Positions 13,590-20,357 of a DNA stretch of 20,488 nt are shown piece after piece (positions within the stretch are counted from its first letter, which is position 1; every line of letters starts with the position of its first letter). The notes under the pieces are model-generated. The model did no database searches. It was given only the letters and a program-made list of their open reading frames with translations, and had not been told where the DNA came from. Source of the DNA: PALSA-1004 sp046596405 (GTDB lineage Bacteria; Pseudomonadota; Gammaproteobacteria; Burkholderiales; SG8-41); assembly GCA_046596405.1 (NCBI GenBank), contig JBKJMN010000251.1, forward strand, positions 1-20,488, given 5' to 3'. A program made the position numbers and the translations under genes.

Positions 13590-14735
13590 TTATACGCCTG
13601 CAGTTTCCGTCAAAGGCGTGCGCCAGGCATCGTAGCCGTAGAGCCAGTCCGGATTATCGCCGGGCTTCTGCATCCACGTGTTGGCGCTCGATATCGCCTG
13701 GATGCGCGACGTGCGCGGCTTGCGGTGTGCTTCATAGCGCTGGAATGCGCTTTCGATGTCGTCGCCGGCTTCGTCTAGACAGCGCGCTATTACCGCGGCA
13801 TCCTCGATCGAAGTCGCCGCACCCTGCGCCATATACGGCGTCATCGGGTGGCAGGCATCGCCGAGCAGCGCGACGCGGCCCACGCTCCAGCGCGGCAGCG
13901 GATCGCGCTCGAGAATCGCCCACTTGTGGCAGTCCGGGCAGGCGTCCAGCACCGCGCGCACGTCGCAATGGAAGCCGGCATACGCCGCGCGCAGATCTTT
14001 TACGTCGCCTTTCGCCGACCACGATTCGCGCGTCGCCCAATCGATGCCCTCGGGCAGGCTGGTCACGAAATAGATTTCGTCGCATTTGGCGGTCGTGTAG
14101 TAAATGACTATATGCCGGTCTTCGCCCCACCATTTGGTGCGCGAAGAGCCGATGTCGAGTCCATTCATGAGCGCCGCCGGAAAGACCCCGCGATAAGCGA
14201 CGCGGCCCTTGTTATAGGGTGTTTCGGGCCCGAGCAGGAGTTCGCGCACCACCGAATGCACGCCGTCGGCGCCGATCACGGCGTCCGCGTGTTCGCGCGT
14301 GCCGTCGGCAAAACTGAGCGTGACCCGGTCCGCGTCTTGTTCCAGCCCGACCAGTTTTTTGCCCAGATGAACGATGTCGGCCGGTACGCCCGACAGCAGC
14401 GCCTCATGCAGCGTCGCACGATGCATGCACAGGTACGGCGCGCCGTAGCGCTCTTCGGGCATCGGCAGCTCGATGGTGATCTCGCCGCTGTCGCCGATGC
14501 GGTTGAGGTGTGATTGCGGGGAAAATGCGGCGGCGCGCACGCGGTCTTCGACGCCGATTTCGCGCAGCACCTTCATCGAGTTCGGCATCATCTGAATACC
14601 CGCGCCGATGCGGCCGAAGCGGGCTGCCTGCTCGTAAACGTTCACGCTGAAGCCCGCGCGGCGCAGCGTCGCGGCGGCGGCGAGGCCACCCATGCCGGCG
14701 CCGACGATTGCAATATCAGTTTTCTTTCTGGTCAT
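13590..14735 (-). CDS. FAD-dependent aromatic hydroxylase, 6-hydroxynicotinate 3-monooxygenase (NicC)-like
   Basis: This 381-residue class A flavoprotein hydroxylase has the FAD/NADH signatures GAGMGG (12-17) with Glu35, GADGVHS (155-161) and GDACHP (292-297). It resembles Pseudomonas NicC along its length as I remember it, including KWWGEDRH (201-208), IYYTTAKCDEIYFVT, the MAQGAA region and the closing NTW...LYGYD. NicC decarboxylates and hydroxylates 6-hydroxynicotinate to 2,5-dihydroxypyridine. Two NicC substrate-site residues differ: His47 is Gln48 and Cys202 is Arg199; His208 and Tyr212 are kept. It may therefore act on a related hydroxybenzoate or hydroxypyridine carboxylate. The ATG at 14735 has GGAGAG 6 nt upstream; a GTG four codons earlier is an alternative. 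It heads the operon with the fifth Bug receptor and the LigI-like lactonase. Confidence 0.82.
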   Translation of the reverse strand: MTRKKTDIAIVGAGMGGLAAAATLRRAGFSVNVYEQAARFGRIGAGIQMMPNSMKVLREIGVEDRVRAAAFSPQSHLNRIGDSGEITIELPMPEERYGAPYLCMHRATLHEALLSGVPADIVHLGKKLVGLEQDADRVTLSFADGTREHADAVIGADGVHSVVRELLLGPETPYNKGRVAYRGVFPAALMNGLDIGSSRTKWWGEDRHIVIYYTTAKCDEIYFVTSLPEGIDWATRESWSAKGDVKDLRAAYAGFHCDVRAVLDACPDCHKWAILERDPLPRWSVGRVALLGDACHPMTPYMAQGAATSIEDAAVIARCLDEAGDDIESAFQRYEAHRKPRTSRIQAISSANTWMQKPGDNPDWLYGYDAWRTPLTETAGV

Positions 14736-14780
14736 CCGGCTCTCCACGAAAGTCGGATGTTAGGGCATCCACGGGCGCGC

Positions 14781-14819
14781 TGGCAATGCCAAACCGCCGG
14801 CGGTTAGTGTCGATCGACA
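14781..14819. promoter_or_regulatory. Cluster of three adjacent palindromes upstream of the NicC-like operon
   Basis: Three dyads lie almost end to end in the 199-bp divergent gap: TGGCA-A-TGCCA (14781-14791), the perfect 14-bp AACCGCCGGCGGTT (14792-14805) and the perfect 12-bp TGTCGATCGACA (14808-14819). They are 46-85 bp before the monooxygenase ATG, a reasonable operator or activator position. No regulator gene is nearby, so the binding protein is unknown. Confidence 0.4.
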
Positions 14820-14893
14820 GTTTATTTTAAGGAAATGGCCGCTGTCACGGTCGCTGCCCGCTGCTCCCGGCGGCTTCCGGGCAGGGCGGCTTG

Positions 14894-14930
14894 TGCTAAT
14901 ATTGCACATGTACCAATACCTGTACAGGTA
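14894..14930 (+). promoter_or_regulatory. yefM-yoeB promoter and autoregulatory operator
   Basis: TGCTAATAT (14894-14902) is an extended -10 element, predicting a start near 14909. Immediately downstream are a TGTACC half-site (14909-14914) and the perfect 14-bp palindrome TACCTGTACAGGTA (14917-14930) with a central TGTACA. YefM-YoeB complexes are known to bind TGTACA-centred long and short palindromes and repress their own operon; this arrangement of half-site plus palindrome fits that. The operator ends 4 nt before the antitoxin ATG. Confidence 0.65.
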
Positions 14931-14934
14931 GACC

Positions 14935-15186
14935 ATGGACGTTATTACCTACACCGCAGTGCGCGCCAAGCTGGCCGAGGCCATGGACAAGGTCAACGAC
15001 GACCATCGTCCGGTGATCATCACGCGCCAGCGCGGCAAGCCGGCCGTGCTGATCTCGCTCGATGATTTCAACAGCTACGTCGAAACCGATTATCTATTGT
15101 CGAGCCCGAAGAGCGCCGCGCGGCTTGCCAAGGCGGCGCGCGACCTCAAGGCGGGTCGGGGCCGTGCGCACAAACTGATTCGGTGA
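14935..15186 (+). CDS. yefM: YefM-type antitoxin (Phd/YefM family)
   Basis: This 83-residue antitoxin has an N-terminal DNA-binding domain, ITYTAVRAKLAEAMDKVND, followed by PVIITRQRGKPAVLISLDDFNSY (26-48), the standard Phd/YefM core. The C-terminal half (ETDYLLSSPKSAARLAKAARDL) is the toxin-binding helix region. It neutralises the YoeB nuclease and, with it, represses transcription at the TGTACA palindrome just upstream. AGGTAG precedes the ATG within the operator, so repressor binding should also cover the transcript leader. The toxin gene follows after 9 nt. Family membership and neighbours agree closely. Confidence 0.93.
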   Translation: MDVITYTAVRAKLAEAMDKVNDDHRPVIITRQRGKPAVLISLDDFNSYVETDYLLSSPKSAARLAKAARDLKAGRGRAHKLIR

Positions 15187-15195
15187 GATTGGCCG

Positions 15196-15450
15196 GTGAA
15201 AATCGTCTGGGCGCCCGGCGCCTGGCAGGATTATCGGTATTGGGCGCGCAGCGACGTGCGCATGCGTGACAAGATCAATAGCCTGATCGACGATATACAG
15301 CAACGTCCGTTTACCGGGCTGGGCAAGCCCGAACCGTTGAAACGCAATTTGCGCGGGTTCTGGTCGCGCCGCATCACCCGCGAGCATCGACTCGTTTACC
15401 GGGTCGAGGCCGGTGTGTTGCAGATCGCGCAGTGCCGTTTTCATTATTAG
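15196..15450 (+). CDS. yoeB: YoeB-type ribosome-dependent mRNA interferase toxin
   Basis: This is an 84-residue RelE-superfamily toxin that cuts mRNA in the ribosomal A site. It starts with GTG at 15196, 9 nt after the antitoxin stop. The functional residues of E. coli YoeB fall at the same numbers: Glu46 (GKPEPLK), Arg65 (REHRLVY), His83 and Tyr84 at the very C-terminus (CRFHY). The FWSRRIT and HRLVYRV blocks are intact and the length equals the family norm, so the toxin looks functional. A rare start codon and weak ribosome binding site would keep it below the antitoxin level. It is convergent with the phosphodiesterase gene across a 169-bp gap in which I see no gene. Confidence 0.95.
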   Translation: MKIVWAPGAWQDYRYWARSDVRMRDKINSLIDDIQQRPFTGLGKPEPLKRNLRGFWSRRITREHRLVYRVEAGVLQIAQCRFHY

Positions 15451-15619
15451 GATGGCATGGGCAAGCGCCAGGAATGTCGCAAATAGTGAACATTTTAAAA
15501 TCGTGCGGACGATCTGTTACTGAATCAGCGTGAAGGATTGGTTGCCTGTTCGGAAGTAATCGTTCACGGTATGGATGAAGGCAATTAAGGATTTGAGACG
15601 CAGAGTTGGCGCGCGCGTT

Positions 15620-17212
15620 TTATTGTTCGCGCCAGCCTTTGTCGATATAGCGCTTGCCGCCGGTTTCGCTCGTCTGCAGAACCGCCGAGTAGCCGCCGCT
15701 GCGCACGTGCCACGTGCGCGTTTCCGCCGCGACTTGCTCCTCGTCGGGCCCGTTCGCCAGTGCCTCGGCTATGACCCTGCCGTCCATGCCGGCCGCCGCT
15801 GCGGGCAGTCCGAGCAAGTGCAACAGCGTCGGCGCCACGTCTACATTGGAAGTCGGCGTGCGCACGACGGCGCCGCGCTTGAAGCCAGGTCCCCAGGCGA
15901 GCATCGTGTTGCGCACGGTCCACGGGCCGATGCCGCCGTGGCTCGCCGCGTTGCCGTCAACGGGGCCGGTCTTGCGGTCGCCCGCGACCTGCGCGTAGTC
16001 CGTGCCGCGCACGCCGTGGCGGTTCGGCGCAGACGACCACGGGAAGGTGAAGACGATGTCCGGGCTGCGCTCGTGTCCGCCGAGATGCGCGTACTCGAGC
16101 GCAAATGTGCCGGCCACCGTGCCTTCGTGTGCCGCACCGCCGCGCTTGCCCGCGGTGAACACGACGCCGCACCATGGCTGCTGCTGCAGAAATTCGGTCA
16201 CGGTTCTGATGCGCGCGGGGTTGCGGTCCTTGACGTGAAGGGCGACGGCCTGCCCGCTGGAAGCGATGACGAGTTCATTCGAACCATCCGCCCCCATCAG
16301 TCCTGCGTCCGCCAAGGCGCGGCCGACATTGACATTGAAGACGGTATGCGCGAACCCGTGGTCGGACACCACGATGATGTTGGTCTTATCGCGCACGCCG
16401 AGCGCTTCGAGCTTCTGGAGTACGAGCCCGAGCTGCCGGTCGTCGTTGCGGATGGCGGCGACGGCTTCGGGCGCGCCGGCGCCGAGCCCGTGCTGAATAT
16501 GGTCGGGCTCCGTCATCCACGTGATTATCAATTCGGGACGCAGTTCCGGCAGCACGTACTCGCGCAGCACCTGCATAGACCAGTCCACCGAGCTGTCGTA
16601 GCGGTCGGTCGCCCCGCCTTTTTTAGGCGCGGCGCCAAAACGCTGCAATACCTCCGCGCTGATCGCGCCGGGATAGGCGACCTGCGTGCCGGGGAAGAAG
16701 TCACCGTTGATGACGGTGCCGGTGCCGCGCGGGGACTTCGGCGCGAGCAGGATAGCGCTGCCGGTCGAGCCCGAGCTGACCGCCACCATTTTGCGTCCGG
16801 CCTGCGCGAGGATTTCGGCGATGCCCGGCACGGTCACCATGCGGCCGCTGGTCGCATCGTCGAGCTTCATCAGCGGTTGGAAGTCGTCGTTGGTGAACGC
16901 GCGCTTCGGATCGACCGCGGGCACGTAGATGGAGTTGCCCATAATGCCGTGACGCGCGGGATAACTGCCTGTCGCGAGCGACGTCGAGTTGACGCGCGTG
17001 ACGGTGGGGAATACGGCGTGCGTGTTCTGAAACGTGACGCCTTCGCGGCGCAGGCGGTACAGCGTGGGGGTGTCGGCTTCCGTGATGCTGTCGGGCCGCA
17101 AGCCGTCGATGACGAATACCAGGTGCAGCGCGGCGGACGACTGCGCGTGCGCGCAGCCTGCCGCGCACGCCAGTATTGTCACGCGTAACAGTTGCATCAG
17201 CAGGTCGCGCAT
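15620..17212 (-). CDS. Secreted type I phosphodiesterase/nucleotide pyrophosphatase-family hydrolase
   Basis: This 530-residue alkaline phosphatase-superfamily enzyme has a signal peptide (1-24, CAHAQ). It carries the NPP metal and catalytic pattern: FVIDGLRPD (Asp36), FPTVTRVNSTSLATGSYPAR (nucleophile Thr72) then HGI, TEPDHIQHG (Asp and His), VVSDHGF (Asp-His) and a late ASHGG (His). Such enzymes cleave phosphodiester or pyrophosphate bonds of nucleotides, and some phosphonates or phospholipids; location should be periplasmic. Starting at 17212 gives the signal peptide directly and has GGGGAAAATA before ATG; an upstream start adds seven residues. It is the last gene of a probable operon with the NIPSNAP and reductase genes (79-nt gap). 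The substrate is unknown. Confidence 0.85.
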   Translation of the reverse strand: MRDLLMQLLRVTILACAAGCAHAQSSAALHLVFVIDGLRPDSITEADTPTLYRLRREGVTFQNTHAVFPTVTRVNSTSLATGSYPARHGIMGNSIYVPAVDPKRAFTNDDFQPLMKLDDATSGRMVTVPGIAEILAQAGRKMVAVSSGSTGSAILLAPKSPRGTGTVINGDFFPGTQVAYPGAISAEVLQRFGAAPKKGGATDRYDSSVDWSMQVLREYVLPELRPELIITWMTEPDHIQHGLGAGAPEAVAAIRNDDRQLGLVLQKLEALGVRDKTNIIVVSDHGFAHTVFNVNVGRALADAGLMGADGSNELVIASSGQAVALHVKDRNPARIRTVTEFLQQQPWCGVVFTAGKRGGAAHEGTVAGTFALEYAHLGGHERSPDIVFTFPWSSAPNRHGVRGTDYAQVAGDRKTGPVDGNAASHGGIGPWTVRNTMLAWGPGFKRGAVVRTPTSNVDVAPTLLHLLGLPAAAAGMDGRVIAEALANGPDEEQVAAETRTWHVRSGGYSAVLQTSETGGKRYIDKGWREQ

Positions 17213-17291
17213 TATTTTCCCCTTTCGAACCATCAGGATTTTATGGTAACCGGCGCATATTGCCGCGGTGTTTCACCGCCGCTTCCGTCCC

Positions 17292-17933
17292 TTACTGGAT
17301 GGGCGAGAACTTGGACGGCATCAGGATCTTGTTTTCCTGGGCGGTCATCGCGTAGGCGGGCATGTTGTGCTTTTTGGCGAGCAGCGACGGCGGCCATACG
17401 CCGGCGGCTTTCGCCTTGTCGCGCGTCGCGTTGCGCTCCTCGATCGATTTGTACGGCCAGATGTGGACGAACTTGTTGAGCGCACCGAGTTCGGACACCC
17501 ACGCCGCGCATAACGGGCTCAATTTCACGCGGTCGGCAATGCCCTTTTCCCACAACGCGATCAGCTTGGGGAGTTCGGCGCCGCTTGCGAGCGTGTAGGT
17601 GCGCATTTCAAAATAGGGCCCGAGATTCGCTGGTTTGAGTTCCGGCGACACGGCGAGCGGTAGCATGATGTCCGAGCGCATATTGACGACGAATTCCTGA
17701 ATTTTCGGCGGCCAGGTGCCGTCCTTGACCGCTTCGGCGCGAATGCGCGCGCGCTCGTTCAAATCCTGGTAGCCCCACACGTGGACGATCTGATTGAGCG
17801 GGCCGATTTCGGTATGCCAGAACGCGGCGAGCAGCGAATGCTTCTTGCGGATCTCGTACGCTTCAGCAAACCGTTGCTCGACTTCGGGTACGGAATGCGG
17901 CTTCAGATCGTACGTTCTCATTTCATAAATCAT
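17292..17933 (-). CDS. NIPSNAP-family protein with two tandem domains
   Basis: This 213-residue cytoplasmic protein consists of two ferredoxin-like NIPSNAP units. MIYEMRTYDLKPHSVPEVEQ opens the first (1-105) and YFEMRTYTLASGAELPKLIA the second (107-208); each continues through a [I/F]VHIWPY-like strand (IVHVWGYQDLNER and FVHIWPYKSIEER) and a TWPP/VWPP turn. Members bind small ligands or act as dimeric alpha-beta barrels. Bacterial ones often lie in catabolic operons with no proven reaction. GGAGAGGAAAACC precedes the ATG. It lies 36 nt after the reductase gene and before the phosphodiesterase gene, so it is probably cotranscribed. Confidence 0.88.
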   Translation of the reverse strand: MIYEMRTYDLKPHSVPEVEQRFAEAYEIRKKHSLLAAFWHTEIGPLNQIVHVWGYQDLNERARIRAEAVKDGTWPPKIQEFVVNMRSDIMLPLAVSPELKPANLGPYFEMRTYTLASGAELPKLIALWEKGIADRVKLSPLCAAWVSELGALNKFVHIWPYKSIEERNATRDKAKAAGVWPPSLLAKKHNMPAYAMTAQENKILMPSKFSPIQ

Positions 17934-17969
17934 GGTTTTCCTCTCCGGAGTTGAATCAGTCCCAAAGTT

Positions 17970-18857
17970 TTAGCTCGAGGCTTTTTTCAGCCAGCGCACC
18001 GGCAGCAGCGTCGCGTCGCCTTTGCCGAGGCCGTCGCGCGAGGCTTCGTCGAAGCACTCGAGTGCACGCGCGGTGACCGGCAGCGTGCCGCCGAGCGCCT
18101 GCGCTTCCTCGATCATCGTTTGCAGGTCTTTGCGGATCGAGTCGATGTCGAACGTGATCGCGCCGGTGTCCTGGCCCTGCAACGCCTTGGCGATCGCGGG
18201 CCCGCGCACTTTGAGCACGTTCGGTCCGCCCGACGTGTCGGCGAAGATGTCCATGATGCGCGCCGGATCGAGGCCGAGCGGCTTGCACAGCACGAGCGCT
18301 TCGCCGAGCGCCTGCCAATAGACGAGCAGCGGCAGATTGATCGCCAGCTTCATGCTCGCGCCGGCGCCGATCGGCCCGACGTGCTCGACGCGGCGGCACA
18401 TCTGGTCTAGCACCGGCCTGGCACGCGCGACGTCGGCCGCTGAACCTCCCACGAAGCCCAGCAGCTTGCCGTCGCGCGCGGGCCCGACGGTGCCGCCGAC
18501 CGGGCAATCGATCAGCGCGGCGCCTTGCGCGTCGATCTTCGCCCCCAGCGCTTTTTCGGTCCCGGGCCGTACCGTGCTCATCTCGATGAACAGCTTGCCC
18601 TTGATGTCGCCCGCGAGCAGGCCATCCTGGCCGTCATATGCGGCATGGATTGCCTGGGCGTTGGTCAGGATGCTGATGACGATTTCGACGCTGCTCGCGA
18701 GTTCGCGCGGTGTCGCGGCGACTTTGGCGCCGCTCGAGACGAGCGACTGCGCTTTCGCCGCGGTGCGGTTCCATACCGTCACTTCATGGTTGTGCCCGAT
18801 GAGCCGCGCCGCTATGGCTGAGCCCATTTTGCCGGTGCCGACAATTCCAATTTTCAA
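17970..18857 (-). CDS. NAD(P)-dependent beta-hydroxyacid dehydrogenase-family reductase
   Basis: This 295-residue enzyme of the 3-hydroxyisobutyrate/tartronate semialdehyde/succinic semialdehyde reductase family oxidises a beta-hydroxyacid or reduces the matching semialdehyde. The Rossmann motif is GTGKMG (7-12); VWNRT (28-32) has Arg31 where NADP+-using members have Arg. DCPVGGTVGPARDGKL (117-131) is the substrate-binding block and GAGASMKLAINL carries catalytic Lys170. I choose a TTG start (18857-18855) because AGGAG lies 6 nt upstream and the protein then begins at the first beta strand; the next upstream ATG (18902) would include the ribosome binding site as coding. It heads the reductase-NIPSNAP-phosphodiesterase operon and diverges from the amidohydrolase gene. 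Confidence 0.88.
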   Translation of the reverse strand: MKIGIVGTGKMGSAIAARLIGHNHEVTVWNRTAAKAQSLVSSGAKVAATPRELASSVEIVISILTNAQAIHAAYDGQDGLLAGDIKGKLFIEMSTVRPGTEKALGAKIDAQGAALIDCPVGGTVGPARDGKLLGFVGGSAADVARARPVLDQMCRRVEHVGPIGAGASMKLAINLPLLVYWQALGEALVLCKPLGLDPARIMDIFADTSGGPNVLKVRGPAIAKALQGQDTGAITFDIDSIRKDLQTMIEEAQALGGTLPVTARALECFDEASRDGLGKGDATLLPVRWLKKASS

Positions 18858-18893
18858 ATGCTTCTCCTGAAGTCTGCCTGAAGGGATGGCGAA

Positions 18894-18924
18894 AGTTGAC
18901 ACATGCGGCAGCGTAGAGTCAAAT
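18894..18924. promoter_or_regulatory. Overlapping divergent promoters in a dyad
   Basis: On the plus strand TTGACA (18896-18901) is followed after 17 nt by TCAAAT (18919-18924), a 4/6 -10 box. On the minus strand TTGACT (18922-18917) is followed after 17 nt by TCAACT (18899-18894). Each -10 overlaps the opposite -35, because GTTGAC and GTCAA form a dyad. One element could set the amidohydrolase gene against the reductase operon. The minus-strand -10 is poor. Confidence 0.4.
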
Positions 18925-18988
18925 TATCCCGCGTCGCCGACAAGAAAAAACATGCGGCCCCACCAGCAATCCAGCGGAGAGCATTCCC

Positions 18989-20134
18989 ATGATGTATACG
19001 TGTATTTCAGGCTGCGCCGACCCGGCGCATCGCCACCGTCCGGGGCTGCGCTTGCGCGCGGCTTCGGCCAAAACCGCCGCGAAGCCGCGTGCAAGCGCAG
19101 CGCCGAAGGTCGTGCGTGATCGCAAGGGCGGCAGCCTGCGCATCGATTTGCACTGCCACTATCTGAACCCGGCGATCGGCGCCAAAGTCGCGCATTTGAA
19201 CGCCGGCCAGTTCGAGCCTTCCGGAATTTTCGCGAACGCGTTGACGCGCGAAGTCAACATCAAGCAAATGAAGGACCGCGGGGCCAAGCTGTCGACGATC
19301 GAAGTGCGGCTGAAAGACATGGACCGCATGGGCATAGACATCCAGGCGGTGTGCCCGGCGCCCAACCAGTGCATCTACTGGAGCGAGCCGGATTTCGGCC
19401 GCGAACTTGCGCGCATGGCCAACGAGCGCCTCGCTGAAATCGCCGCGACCTGGCCCGACCGCTTTGTCGCGATGGGCACGGTGCCGCTGCAAAACGCCGG
19501 CATGGCGGTGGCGGAACTCGAATACTGCGTGAAAGAACTCGGCATGCGCGGCGTGGAAATTCTGCCCAACGTCAACGGTAAGGACCTGACCGACGCGAGC
19601 CTCGGCCTCGATAAATTTTTCGCGAAGGCGCAGGAACTGGACATCGTGATCTTCATGCACCCGTTAGGCTATACGCAGGGCGAGCGGCTGAAGGACCATT
19701 ACTTCAACAACGTGATCGGCAATCCCCTCGAGACGACGGTCGCCGCCAGCCATTTGATATTCGATGGCGTGATGGACCGCAACCCGAAGTTAAAAATCGT
19801 GCTGCCGCACTCCGGTGGTTACCTCGCCCACTACTGGGCGCGCATGGACCACGCTCATCGCGCGCGGCCCGATTGCCGCGTGATCATCAAAAAGCCGCCG
19901 TCGAGCTACCTCAAGAAATTCTATTTCGACACCATCACGTTCGACGCGCAGATGTTGCGCCACCTTATCGACAAATACGGGCCGGAGCATGTCGTGCTCG
20001 GCACCGACTATCCGTACGACATGGGGATGGAGCAGCCGGTCAAATTCATCGAGAGCGTGGCGCGGCTGTCGCGCGCCGACAAGGAAAAAATCATGGGCGG
20101 CAACGCGGCGCGGTTGCTGAAGATCAAACGCTGA
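18989..20134 (+). CDS. Amidohydrolase, ACMSD-like decarboxylase/hydrolase
   Basis: This 381-residue amidohydrolase-2 protein has the metal-site spacing of 2-amino-3-carboxymuconate-6-semialdehyde decarboxylase. It carries DLHCHYL (His55, His57), FMHPLG (His224), LPHSGG (His274) and GTDYPYDMG (Asp340). The intervals 167/50/66 match those I recall for ACMSD (11/177/228/294). Decarboxylation of a carboxymuconate semialdehyde or of a hydroxylated aromatic acid is therefore plausible. About 50 residues precede the first strand, beginning MMYTCISGCADPAHRHR, a Cys/His-bearing extension not present in ACMSD and not a normal signal peptide. GGAGAG lies 7 nt before the ATG; a second ATG follows at once. 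It is transcribed away from the reductase operon. Confidence 0.85.
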   Translation: MMYTCISGCADPAHRHRPGLRLRAASAKTAAKPRASAAPKVVRDRKGGSLRIDLHCHYLNPAIGAKVAHLNAGQFEPSGIFANALTREVNIKQMKDRGAKLSTIEVRLKDMDRMGIDIQAVCPAPNQCIYWSEPDFGRELARMANERLAEIAATWPDRFVAMGTVPLQNAGMAVAELEYCVKELGMRGVEILPNVNGKDLTDASLGLDKFFAKAQELDIVIFMHPLGYTQGERLKDHYFNNVIGNPLETTVAASHLIFDGVMDRNPKLKIVLPHSGGYLAHYWARMDHAHRARPDCRVIIKKPPSSYLKKFYFDTITFDAQMLRHLIDKYGPEHVVLGTDYPYDMGMEQPVKFIESVARLSRADKEKIMGGNAARLLKIKR

Positions 20135-20170
20135 CCGGGGGTTTCGCGAGCCGTAAAGGGGGGGCACCTG

Positions 20171-20357
20171 ATGCACATGCACCGGATGAGCAGAATAAAA
20201 ACATACGCAGCATTGGGCATTGCCGCCGGAATTTTGTGCTCGCCTGCAGTTCTCGCGCAGGGCGGCGCACCGAAATACGAGCCCGATCTCGCGTGGCCCA
20301 AGCCGCTGCCAGACCGCTGGGTGCTCGGCGGGCTGGGCGGCGTGTGCGTGGATGTAA
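20171..20357 (+). pseudogene. Truncated secreted beta-propeller (NHL/6-bladed)-type gene, 5' part only
   Basis: The frame starts with an ATG after a G-rich site and encodes a signal peptide (MSRIKTYAALGIAAGILCSP from the internal ATG at 20186, cleaved near VLAQ), then APKYEPDLAWPKPLPDRWVLGG and LGGVCVD. The last part is how many secreted NHL-repeat/6-bladed beta-propeller proteins enter the first blade, which normally continues with a residue run such as D-H-V-[FW]-[IV]. Here the similarity stops after Asp (20353) and the frame runs through unrelated codons to a stop at 20434. I take this as disruption by inserted DNA. The family call rests on about 40 residues. Confidence 0.5.

Noticed and set aside
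3973..15450. A complete nicotinate-degradation cluster, suggested by the NicC-like, hydrolase and amidase-type genes
   Set aside because: There are no nicotinate hydroxylase, 2,5-dihydroxypyridine dioxygenase, maleamate amidase or maleate isomerase genes, and the NicC-like enzyme differs at key substrate residues.
15451..15619. A possible gene or RNA in the gap between yoeB and the phosphodiesterase gene
   Set aside because: It holds a 10-bp ATTTTAAAAT palindrome and a small ATCGT/ACGAT stem but no open frame with a start site and no recognisable RNA.
15575..17188. A 537-codon open frame on the plus strand opposite the phosphodiesterase gene
   Set aside because: It is an antisense frame kept open by GC-rich codons. 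It is rich in Arg/Ala/His, has no domain or ribosome binding site, and the minus frame has a full NPP signature.
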